This document shows, piece by piece, positions 1 through 6,974 of a stretch of 7,332 nucleotides of DNA. Positions within the stretch are counted from its first letter, which is position 1. Each line of letters opens with the position of its first letter. The stretch comes from Desulfobacula sp. GTDB lineage: Bacteria > Desulfobacterota > Desulfobacteria > Desulfobacterales > Desulfobacteraceae. The notes under the pieces are model-generated. The model saw nothing but the letters and a program-made list of their open reading frames with translations. It did no database searches and was not told the DNA's origin. The stretch covers positions 1 to 7,332 of the forward strand of contig JAOZRF010000134.1 of the NCBI GenBank assembly GCA_029940245.1, read 5' to 3'. The position numbers and the translations under genes are program-made.

Positions 1-391
1 TTCTTGGGATTAATGACAATTTATCCTATGATCTTACAGAGAAAAAACTTGACACTGCCAAAAAAGCAGGGGCTGATTTATTTGTGTGGCCTGCCCCTGG
101 TGTTATATGCAGTTTGATAAAATTCAAGATCAGATTGTCTTAAAAAGGAATAAACCCTATGCCCTTCCATCAATACTTTATACACAGCTTTTAGGGCTTC
201 GTCTGGGAATTGGAAAAAATGAATTGGGAATTGACAGCCCGGATAATCAGGATAATGAACATTTGACCCAAATTTATTCCAAGCTTTTTGATACTGAAGA
301 TAAAAAAGAAAAAAAAACAAAAAAGAAAGCTTCTAAAAAAAAATTGCTTAAAAAAAAGGCGCTGGAAAAAGAGCCTCAAAGTGTTGAATAA
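1..391 (+). CDS. hdrB: HdrB-like heterodisulfide reductase subunit B, 3' end only, with apparent 1-nt frameshift
   Basis: This is the C-terminal part of an HdrB-type (CCG-domain) subunit, the catalytic disulfide-reducing subunit that carries the non-cubane [4Fe-4S] clusters; the start lies upstream of the window. From position 3 one frame reads LTEKKLDTAKKAGADLFV, typical of the stretch before the last CCG motif. The family motif then continues in a different frame from position 86 as VACPWCYMQFDKIQ, with the CxxC cysteines encoded at 92-94 and 101-103, followed by LYTQLLGLRLGIGKNELGI, the usual HdrB C-terminus. The two parts join as ADLFV-VACPWC if a single G is missing near position 86 (GTGGTGGCC expected, GTGTGGCC present). 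After the normal family end there is an extra lysine-rich tail (about 35 residues, from about position 285) ending at TAA 389-391. Family assignment is good. Whether the gene is broken or the base was lost in sequencing cannot be decided here; the intact neighbours favour a sequencing or assembly error. Confidence 0.8.
302..357 (+). repeat. Run of oligo-A tracts encoding the lysine-rich HdrB tail
   Basis: Five A homopolymers of 6, 9, 6, 9 and 8 bases lie at 302-307, 309-317, 319-324, 335-343 and 350-357. In the hdrB frame they give clusters of lysines (KKEKKTKKK, SKKKLLKKK). Such tracts are prone to polymerase slippage and to sequencing indels, so the exact C-terminus of HdrB is less certain than the rest. 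Confidence 0.75.
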
Positions 392-439
392 AGATTTGTT
401 ATAAAAATTATTAAAGTCAGGTTGTTTACAGGAGAAAAA

Positions 440-3400
440 ATGTCATTAAAAAAAATAGGTTCAATAATGGTCATTGGAGGTGGCATATCAGGAATGCAGG
501 CCGCACTTGATGCTGCTGATTCCGGATATTATGTCTATCTTGTGGAAAGGTCTCCTTCCATTGGCGGAATTATGGCTCAATTGGACAAGACCTTTCCCAC
601 CAATGATTGTGCCATGTGAATTATTTCACCAAAACTGGTCGAGGTCGGCCGGCATATAAATATTGAACTTCTAACCTTATCTGAAGTTAAAAATATCTCT
701 GGTGAAGCAGGTGATTTCAAGATAGATATTATTCAACATCCAAGATTTGTTGACATGAATAAATGTATTGCCTGTGGTTTATGCGCGGAAAAATGTCCTA
801 AAAAAGTGGATGATGAATACGACGAAGGACTTGGGAAAAGAAAAGCCATCTATGTGAAATATCCCCAGGCCGTGCCGTTAAAATATTCAATTGATGCAGA
901 AAATTGTATATATCTTACCAAGGGAAAATGCGGAAATTGTGAAAAAGTATGCCCTACCGGCGCCATCAATTATAAGGACCAGCAAAAAAATATATCCTTG
1001 AATGTTGGTTCTGTCATTATTTCTTCAGGCTGCAAGCCCTATGACCCCGCATCTCATGATGTTTATGGATATACCAGATCTAAAAATATTGTAACAAGCC
1101 TTGAATTTGAACGAATTCTTTCTTCTTCAGGACCTTATGGAGGACATCTGGTAAGGCCTTCGGACAAAAAAGAACCTAAAAAAATAGCCTGGCTGCAATG
1201 CATCGGTTCCAGAGATAACCACTTAGGTTCCAATGGATATTGTTCTTCTGTGTGCTGTACCTATGCTGTAAAAGAAGCAATGCTTGCCAAGGAACATAGC
1301 CATGATCCTCTGGATACCGCTATTTTCTATATAGATATCAGAACCCATGGCAAGGATTATGAACATTTCTATAACAGGGGTAGAGACGAGTCTGGTATAA
1401 GATTTGTTAAATCCAAGGTCACCAATATCGTTCCTGATCTGAAAACTGATACTCAAATCATTAATTACATAGACGAATCCGGAACAAGACAAAAAGAAGC
1501 CTTTGATATTGTTGTATTATCTGTCGGACTTTGCATTGGCAAAGAAGCGATTGAGCTTGCAGGCAAAATGGATATCAAACTTGATCACTATAATTTTGTT
1601 GTCACCAATAGTTTTGAACCGGTCAAGACCTCAAAACCCGGAATTTTTATCTGCGGTGCCTTTGAAGCGCCAAAAGATATACCTTCTTCGGTAATTGAAT
1701 CCAGTGCCGCCGCGGGCATGGCAGGCATAGATCTGAAAGAATCAAGATGGTCGCTCACAAAAACCAAAGAGATCCCCGAAGAGATCAATATAACGGGCGA
1801 AGCCCCGAGAATAGGTGTTTTTGTATGTAGATGCGGGACCAATATAGCAGGTGTTGTTGATGTGCCTGCTGTTGTTGAAATGGCGAAAAAATTGCCCTAT
1901 GTTGTGTATGCAGACGAAAATATGTTTTCCTGTTCCCAGGATACCCAGGATGCCATTACAAATATTATCAAGGAAAAAAAATTAAACCGTGTTGTCATTG
2001 CAGCGTGTACACCAAAGACCCATGAAGGACTGTTTCAGGAGACATTAACAAACGCGGGTATTAATAAATATCTTTTTGATATGGCTAATATCCGGAACCA
2101 ATGTTCATGGATACATGCCAAAGAGCCTGAAAAAGCCACTGCAAAAGCCAAAGACCTGGTCAGGATGACCACGGCAAAGGTTGCCCTGCATGAATCCTTA
2201 AATGAACCCACACTTGAAATTAACCAGTCAGGACTGGTTATAGGTGGTGGAATTGCAGGCATGGTGGCTGCAAAAACACTTGCCGATCAAGGATATCATA
2301 CTTTTCTCATTGAAAAGGAAGATAAACTTGGCGGCCAGGCAAACAAACTTTATCAGACCTGGCAGGGCGAAGATATCAAGACCCATTTATCTGCAATGGT
2401 AAAGTCTGTTGAAGAAAATAAGCTGATTGATATTCACCTGAATACTGAGATAACAAATGTGGATGGATTTGTTGGAAATTTTGAAACCCATATTACCCAA
2501 AATGATGCCGATGAAACCTTAAAGCATGGAATTACAATTATTGCCACTGGTGCTTTAGAATTAAAACCTGAGGATCATCTGTATGGAAAAAACGATCACG
2601 TCATAACAGGACTTGAACTGGACCAAAAATTTTTAACCAATGATGAAACGCTTAAATCAATAGATACCCTGGCCTTTATTCAGTGTGTGGGCTCCAGGAT
2701 ACCACAGCGGCCCTATTGCTCAAAAGTGTGCTGCACCCAGTCCATTAGAAATGCCTTAAAATTAAAATCAATAAATCCCCACATGGATATATTTATATTG
2801 TATCGTGATATGCGTCCCTTTGGACTAAGGGAAGATCTGTATACACAAGCCCGCACCAAGGGAATACAATTTATCAAATTTGATTTTGAACAAAAACTTG
2901 AAGTGACTGCACAAAACGATCAATTGCAAATCGTTTTTTCAGATACTTCCCTTAGAAGAAAAATGCAGATAAAAAGTGATCTAATTGTTCTGGCCTCTTC
3001 CATTGTTCCGGAAAAAGAAAATAAACTTGCCGCTATGTATAAAGTTACACAAAATGCTGATGGTTTTTTTATGGAAGCCCATGCAAAACTTAAACCAGTT
3101 GACTGTGCAACAGATGGAGTGTTTATCTGCGGTCTTGCCCATGCACCTAAACCCATTGATGAATCAATATCCCAGGCCCAGGCTGCAGCTACAAGAGCAG
3201 TTACGCTTCTTGCAAAAAAGACAATGAACATGGATGGGACGATTGCACAGGTGGATCCGGAGAAATGCAGTTCATGCGGCGTATGTGTATCCATTTGTCC
3301 ATTTTCTGCTCCTTCCTTTATCATTGAAGGCAGGTATGAGGGAAAAGCCCAGATTAATCCTGTTCTGTGTAAAGGATGCGGACTATGCGTCAGTTCCTGT

Positions 3401-3562
3401 AGATCAGGAGCCTTACACCTTAAAGGGTTTGATAACAACCAGATATTTGCCCAGATATTTGCCCAGGATAATGAAAATGAAACCGGGGATGACATTCAGA
3501 CGGGAGAAAAAATTCCAACCGGACTAAAAGAGAAAAAAAAAGCAGTCAACGCGGCTGTATAG
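440..3562 (+). CDS. hdrA: Selenoprotein HdrA, large two-flavin form (1040 aa, Sec60)
   Basis: HdrA is the cytoplasmic flavin and Fe-S subunit that acts as the bifurcation/hub subunit of heterodisulfide reductase complexes. The start ATG at 440 follows AGGAG at 430-434. The frame is open to TAG 3560-3562 except for TGA at 617-619 (residue 60), inside the conserved motif NDCAMU-IISPKLVEVGRH, where homologues have Cys. I read it as selenocysteine. Domains: FAD Rossmann GGGISG (13-18); CxxU pair C57/U60; an inserted two-cluster ferredoxin domain (C109, 112, 115, 119 and C156, 164, 167, 171); an atypical cluster set C254, C268, C272, C273; then a second unit starting with the HdrA N-terminal-type domain (from about 458; C463, C465), a second FAD motif GGGIAG (602-607), a second set C749, C760, C764, C765, and a C-terminal ferredoxin domain (C943, 946, 949, 953 and C977, 980, 983, 987). 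Canonical HdrA is about 650 aa, so this is a fused form. The second unit lacks the CxxC/U motif and the inserted ferredoxin. mvhD follows after 13 nt. Confidence 0.93.
617..662 (+). promoter_or_regulatory. Sec UGA codon and candidate bacterial SECIS element of hdrA
   Basis: In-frame TGA 617-619 is followed by a hairpin: CTGGTC (635-640), loop GAGGTC (641-646), GGCCGG (647-652), six pairs including two G-U. A possible lower helix pairs TATTT (622-626) with AAATA (658-662). The apical loop starts 22 nt after the UGA and contains GGUC, resembling the AGGUCU loop of the well-known E. coli fdhF SECIS that binds SelB. The element is inside the coding region, as is normal for bacteria. The structure was predicted by hand. 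Confidence 0.8.
3440..3466 (+). repeat. 12-bp in-frame tandem duplication in the hdrA 3' end
   Basis: The unit CAGATATTTGCC occurs at 3440-3451 and again, identical, at 3452-3463, followed by a further CAG. It encodes QIFA-QIFA-Q in the linker tail after the last ferredoxin motif of HdrA. Being a multiple of three, it leaves the frame intact. Confidence 0.85.
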
Positions 3563-3575
3563 GGAGATATGAATA

Positions 3576-3998
3576 ATGGATGAAAAAAAAATAAAAATAA
3601 CCAGCTTTTTGTGTAATTGGTGCAGCTATGGTGCTGCTGATCTTGCCGGGGTCAGCAGGATGCAGTATCCTGCTGATATCCGGGTTATCAGAATCCCCTG
3701 CACAGGAAGGTTGAGTCCTAAGTTTATCTTGTCTGCTTTAAGGGAAGGCGCAGATGCTGTCTGGGTGTCTGGCTGACATCCCGGAGAATGTCATTACCTG
3801 GATGGTAATTATTATGCACGCAGAAAATTCGCTTTAATGGGAAATCTTCTGGAGCACATGGGCATTGAAAGGGACAGGCTGCATTTCTCCTGGATCTCTT
3901 CAGCCGAAGCCACCAAATTTGTAGACGTGGTCAAAGAAATTTCGGATAAGGTAAGAGCGCTTGGATCGAATAAAAAATTTGAAAAGGACTATAATTAA
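3576..3998 (+). CDS. mvhD: Selenoprotein MvhD/FlxD, [2Fe-2S] electron-transfer subunit (140 aa, Sec67)
   Basis: MvhD-family subunits carry one [2Fe-2S] cluster and pass electrons from a hydrogenase, formate dehydrogenase or Flx module to HdrA. ATG 3576 follows AGGGAG (3561-3566) with 9-nt spacing; the earlier ATG at 3569 hits a stop after four codons. The frame runs to TAA 3996-3998 except for TGA 3774-3776 at residue 67. The N-terminal half has the family motif [13 protein letters not shown] (C13, C16) and IPCTGR (C42). The residues around the TGA read VWVSG-U-HPGECHY (C72), followed by the signature [19 protein letters not shown], all in the same frame. Family members normally have Cys at the UGA position, and selenocysteine forms are known in some methanogens. 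With read-through the length (140 aa) fits the family; without it only a 66-residue stub remains. It is the third gene of the operon and is followed 14 nt later by an Fe-S subunit. Confidence 0.93.
3774..3813 (+). promoter_or_regulatory. Sec UGA codon and candidate bacterial SECIS element of mvhD
   Basis: TGA 3774-3776 is followed by a perfect 6-bp stem ATTACC (3793-3798) / GGTAAT (3804-3809) closing the loop TGGAT (3799-3803), which starts 23 nt after the UGA. Below it, AATG (3787-3790) can pair with TATT (3810-3813), leaving an unpaired TC at 3791-3792. A bulged U in the stem and a G at the start of the loop are known features of bacterial SECIS elements. The spacing matches the hdrA element within one base. 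The fold was done by eye. Confidence 0.78.
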
Positions 3999-4012
3999 TA
4001 AAGGTAATTTTT

Positions 4013-4960
4013 ATGGATACCTGTATCGAAAAAATAAGGGAACTTTCTGCTGATCTTCTTGAAAAAGGTGAAGTTACAAAAGTGATTGGTTTTGCAAACG
4101 GAACCATTCCCATGGCAACAAGTCCTATTGCCATTAAGACAAAACAGGATGTGGATAAACTTGTTTTTAATTCAACATGCGGACTTAACCTTGCCAATTA
4201 CGTGTCTGGAGAAAAAGGCAAAATAGCGGTAATTGCCAAAGGATGCGATTCAAGAAATATTGTCACCCATATTGTTGAAAATCAAATTCAAAGAGAGCAG
4301 ATTTATATAATTGGTGTTCCCTGCACGGGTATGGTGGACAAACACAAAATTGCTGCTCTTTTTGAAGATGAAATAATCGATTTTTCAGAAGATGGCGACA
4401 CCTTGATGGTTTCGTCATTGTTAAACACACAAACTTTGAAAAAACAGGATTATTTAAAGGACAATTGTCTGTATTGCACTCATAAAAATCCAGTGCTTTA
4501 TGATGTTCTGGCAAAAGATCCTGTAGAAGAACAAAAGTTTGACAATCTATTCCCCGATGTTGATCGGATTGAAGCTTTGGATGAAGATGCCAAATGGCAG
4601 CATTTTGAAAATCTTACAAAAAATTGTATCCGGTGTTATGCCTGTAGAAATGCATGCCCCTTGTGTTATTGCCCCACTTGTTTTGTGGATGAATCAGGAC
4701 CCCAATGGGTGGGCAAGGGCCAGAATAAAACAGATGTGAATACCTTTCATTTTTTAAGAGCCTTCCATTGCGCTGGACGGTGTACTGATTGCGGTGCCTG
4801 TGTTGAAGCCTGCCCCATGGGCATCAATGTCAGGGATTTTACAAGAAAGCTGAACAAAGATTCTTTGGAACTCTTTGGCTGGGAAGCAGGCCTTGATGTG
4901 ACAAAACGTCCTCCTCTGGATACTTACAGGCCGGAAGATCCTGATGATTTTATCAAGTAA
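4013..4960 (+). CDS. Cysteine-rich 4Fe-4S dicluster subunit of the Flx module (FrhB/FdhB-like N-terminal half)
   Basis: This 315-residue cytoplasmic protein has 18 cysteines and no membrane segment. The N-terminal half (about 60-115) contains KIAVIAKGCDSR and IIGVPCTGMVD, the pattern found in FrhB/FdhB-like proteins that bind flavin or Fe-S clusters. NCLYC (C152, C155) follows. The C-terminal half carries two ferredoxin-type motifs, C205-x2-C208-x2-C211-x3-C215 with extra C218, C220, C223, and C257-x2-C260-x2-C263-x3-C267 preceded by C253. The start ATG 4013 has an AAGG just upstream and lies 14 nt after mvhD; the next gene begins 15 nt after its stop. I infer an electron-relay role between the NADH-oxidising subunit and MvhD/HdrA, corresponding to one of the FlxB/FlxC Fe-S subunits. 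I do not assign the letter because I am not certain which of the two this is. Confidence 0.8.
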   Translation: MDTCIEKIRELSADLLEKGEVTKVIGFANGTIPMATSPIAIKTKQDVDKLVFNSTCGLNLANYVSGEKGKIAVIAKGCDSRNIVTHIVENQIQREQIYIIGVPCTGMVDKHKIAALFEDEIIDFSEDGDTLMVSSLLNTQTLKKQDYLKDNCLYCTHKNPVLYDVLAKDPVEEQKFDNLFPDVDRIEALDEDAKWQHFENLTKNCIRCYACRNACPLCYCPTCFVDESGPQWVGKGQNKTDVNTFHFLRAFHCAGRCTDCGACVEACPMGINVRDFTRKLNKDSLELFGWEAGLDVTKRPPLDTYRPEDPDDFIK

Positions 4961-4975
4961 AAAAAAGGGTATACA

Positions 4976-6028
4976 ATGAAATTCATATCAATTGATAAAA
5001 ATGACTGGACCAGGGGGATTGATAAATCCCGCGAGAAATATCAGCTTTTTGGTCCGGTGAAAGATGAAAACGGGTGTCTGATTAAAAAACTTGAACCAGA
5101 TGTACAGCCGGACATGGGATTGCATGAGTCTGTCATGTCAGCAAAATCCGTCATTTTTCCACAGACAGAAAAAATTTTAAATGCAAGTCTTGATGAATCC
5201 ATTGAAAATCATCATATCATGCAACGGGCAAAAACCGACTATTCACCACGTGCGGTTCTGGGTATCAGGCCCTATGATGCAAAAGCCATGGAACTTGTTA
5301 AACTCAACTTTGACACCAAAGACTTTAAAGATCCTTATTGGTGTGATGCCTATGAAGCCACTGTTTTTGTGGGGCTTGGCATTACCAAGCCAGGACCCTT
5401 TGATTTTTCCACTTCAGTGGGAACCGGACCCTTTTGTGAAGATGGTCTTGATGTCCTTCTGGCAGATCTTGATGACACGTACCTTGCAAAGATTCTCAGC
5501 CCAAAGGGTGAGGCCTATACCGCAGCTTGCGGGTTTAATGCAATAGTGGATGAAAAAGAGAGCCAGGCATTGTTTGATATATTGAGAAAAGAAGCTGAAA
5601 AAAATATTGTATCACAAGTAAAAATTGACAAGCTTAAGGAAAAAACCATTCTTGAACTTCACGAGGCTGACTTCTGGGATGATATAGCTTTTGCTTGTAT
5701 CAACTGTGGGACCTGCACTTATGTCTGTCCTACATGCTGGTGCTTTGATATCCAGGATGAGACCAAACAAAAACAAGCCAGCCGATTCCGCAACTGGGAT
5801 ACGTGTATGTCACCTTTGTTTACCCGCCATGCCACAGGTCATAACCCAAGGGGAACCAAGGTTCAGCGAGTCAGGCAAAGATTCATGCATAAACTGAAAT
5901 ATTTTCTTGATAAATATGACCAGGGAATCATGTGTGTCGGATGCGGCAGATGTGTTAAAAGCTGTCCGGTCAACATTGATATTCGTGAAGTGTGTCATAT
6001 GATGAATTCATATGAGAAACAAGATTAG
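4976..6028 (+). CDS. Sulfhydrogenase beta (HydB/AsrA)-like 4Fe-4S dicluster subunit of the Flx module
   Basis: This 350-residue soluble Fe-S protein belongs to the family of the beta subunit of archaeal sulfhydrogenase and anaerobic sulfite reductase subunit A, which link an NAD(P)H-oxidising flavoprotein to a catalytic partner. The motifs are ordered as in the family: RAVLGIRPYDAKA (92-104), TGPFCEDGLDV (150-160), CINCGTCTYVCPTCWCFD (C241, 244, 247, 251, 254, 256), WDTC (C277), HNPRG and RVRQRFMHK (289-306), and CVGCGRCVKSCPVNID (C320, 323, 326, 330). Two [4Fe-4S] clusters are expected, with extra cysteines that may hold another centre. ATG 4976 follows AAGGG (ending 4969), 15 nt after the preceding gene; FlxA starts 17 nt after its stop. 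In homologous systems this subunit always sits beside the FlxA/HydG-type flavoprotein, as here. Confidence 0.85.
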   Translation: MKFISIDKNDWTRGIDKSREKYQLFGPVKDENGCLIKKLEPDVQPDMGLHESVMSAKSVIFPQTEKILNASLDESIENHHIMQRAKTDYSPRAVLGIRPYDAKAMELVKLNFDTKDFKDPYWCDAYEATVFVGLGITKPGPFDFSTSVGTGPFCEDGLDVLLADLDDTYLAKILSPKGEAYTAACGFNAIVDEKESQALFDILRKEAEKNIVSQVKIDKLKEKTILELHEADFWDDIAFACINCGTCTYVCPTCWCFDIQDETKQKQASRFRNWDTCMSPLFTRHATGHNPRGTKVQRVRQRFMHKLKYFLDKYDQGIMCVGCGRCVKSCPVNIDIREVCHMMNSYEKQD

Positions 6029-6045
6029 CGAACAAAGGAGAAACC

Positions 6046-6891
6046 ATGGAAAATCCCTATATACCGTATCCGGTTCGCATTGATGATATCGAAATTGCAA
6101 CTGAGGATAAATCTTTAAAAACATTTAAATTTGTTTTTTTAAACAAGGAAGATGAAGAAAAATTTTCCTACCACGCGGGTCAGTTTGCAGAATTATCCAT
6201 TCCAGGAATTGGAGAAATCCCCATTGGGATTGCATCCTCCCCGGTTGAAAAAGGATTTGTTAAATTCACTGTTTTTAGAACAGGTGTTGTTACATCCTAT
6301 CTTCATAATATGAAGGTTGGAGATATTATGGGAATCAGGGGACCTCTGGGGAATTGGTATCCCTGGGACAAACTGGAAAATAAAAATGTTGTCATCATTG
6401 GCGGAGGATTTGCATTTACAACTTTAAGATCATCCATTGTATATATGCTTGATCCCGGTAACAGGAGTAAATTCAAGACGATTGATGTGGTCTATGGTGC
6501 AAGGTCTCCTGGTATGTTGCTCTATAGAGAAGAACTTTTTGAATGGGAAAAACGAAGTGATATCAATATGCATATAACAGTTGATGGAACAGATGATCCA
6601 GACTGGCAATACCATAAAGGATTTGTGCCACAGATTGTTGAACAGAATGCACCAAAAGCTGATGAAGATACCTATGCAATCATTTGCGGGCCGCCCATCA
6701 TGATTAAATTCACCCAGCCTTCCCTGGTTAAACTTGGGTACAAGGAGCATCAAATTATAATGTCACTTGAAAATAGAATGAAATGCGGAATCGGCATGTG
6801 CGGCAGATGCAATATTGGAAAAGAGCTTGTTTGTAAAGACGGCCCGGTTTTTACTCTTGAACAGATAAATCAAACCCCTAAAGAATATTAG
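6046..6891 (+). CDS. flxA: FlxA: FAD/NAD(P)-binding oxidoreductase with C-terminal [2Fe-2S] (sulfhydrogenase gamma-like)
   Basis: This 281-residue flavoprotein of the ferredoxin-NADP reductase fold resembles sulfhydrogenase gamma and PyrK. It is expected to oxidise NADH (or NADPH) and pass electrons through FAD and a [2Fe-2S] cluster. The N-terminus NPYIPYPVRIDDIE is the family signature. The FAD barrel includes YHAGQFAEL (42-50) and PIGIASSP (59-66), and VTSYLH (82-87) is near the isoalloxazine site. The NAD-binding loop is GGGFAFTTLRS (119-129), and VVYGARSP and CGPPIM (214-219) are typical of the nucleotide domain. The [2Fe-2S] ligands are C247, C252, C255 and C263 (CGIGMCGRC...C). The start ATG 6046 has AGGAG at 6036-6040. 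It is the last gene of the tight cluster; a 125-bp gap to dsrC follows. Whether NADH or NADPH is used cannot be read from the sequence; NADH is inferred from Desulfovibrio Flx. Confidence 0.88.
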   Translation: MENPYIPYPVRIDDIEIATEDKSLKTFKFVFLNKEDEEKFSYHAGQFAELSIPGIGEIPIGIASSPVEKGFVKFTVFRTGVVTSYLHNMKVGDIMGIRGPLGNWYPWDKLENKNVVIIGGGFAFTTLRSSIVYMLDPGNRSKFKTIDVVYGARSPGMLLYREELFEWEKRSDINMHITVDGTDDPDWQYHKGFVPQIVEQNAPKADEDTYAIICGPPIMIKFTQPSLVKLGYKEHQIIMSLENRMKCGIGMCGRCNIGKELVCKDGPVFTLEQINQTPKEY

Positions 6892-6908
6892 ATTGGATTG
6901 ATTTTATA

Positions 6909-6938
6909 TTGACAAAGAACCATTGCTTAAGATATGTT
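6909..6938 (+). promoter_or_regulatory. Candidate sigma-70-type promoter for dsrC
   Basis: A perfect -35 hexamer TTGACA (6909-6914) is followed after 18 bases by TATGTT (6933-6938), four of six matches to TATAAT. Transcription would start near 6945, giving a 5' leader of about 70 nt for dsrC. There is no convincing terminator between flxA and this site, so dsrC may be both read through from the operon and separately expressed, which would fit its usually high abundance. Confidence 0.5.
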
Positions 6939-6959
6939 TAGAACTTGATTATTAAAACC

Positions 6960-6974
6960 AAGGCGGTATGCCTT
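6960..6974 (+). other. Small hairpin in the dsrC leader
   Basis: AAGGC (6960-6964) can pair with GCCTT (6970-6974) around the loop GGTAT, in the untranslated leader about 27 nt before the dsrC Shine-Dalgarno. It is followed by A-rich sequence rather than a U tract, so it is not a terminator for the operon. It might be an RNA-stability element or chance. Confidence 0.3.

Noticed and set aside
80..92. Programmed -1 ribosomal frameshift in hdrB
   Set aside because: No X-XXY-YYZ slippery heptamer is present at the change of frame (GAT TTA TTT GTG TGG) and no obvious stimulatory structure was seen; a lost G is simpler.
377..439. Promoter for hdrA with TATAAA at 400-405
   Set aside because: No acceptable -35 lies 16-18 bp upstream; the A/T-rich 48-bp gap produces such hexamers by chance.
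440..619. hdrA and mvhD as pseudogenes with nonsense mutations
   Set aside because: Both UGAs fall at conserved Cys positions, each has a downstream hairpin at 22-23 nt, and the rest of each frame is intact and conserved; decay would not hit the Sec-compatible codon twice.
2920..3495. 191-residue minus-strand open frame inside hdrA
   Set aside because: It is a shadow of the hdrA coding frame; the composition resembles no recognisable family and it overlaps essential ferredoxin motifs.
755..3562. A separate 935-residue HdrA starting at ATG 755
   Set aside because: It would begin in the middle of the conserved HdrA body, without FAD motif or ribosome-binding site; bases 620-754 encode conserved HdrA sequence in the same frame, so read-through of the UGA is the better model.
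6960..6974. Intrinsic terminator after flxA
   Set aside because: The stem is only 5 bp and is followed by A residues instead of a T run on the + strand.
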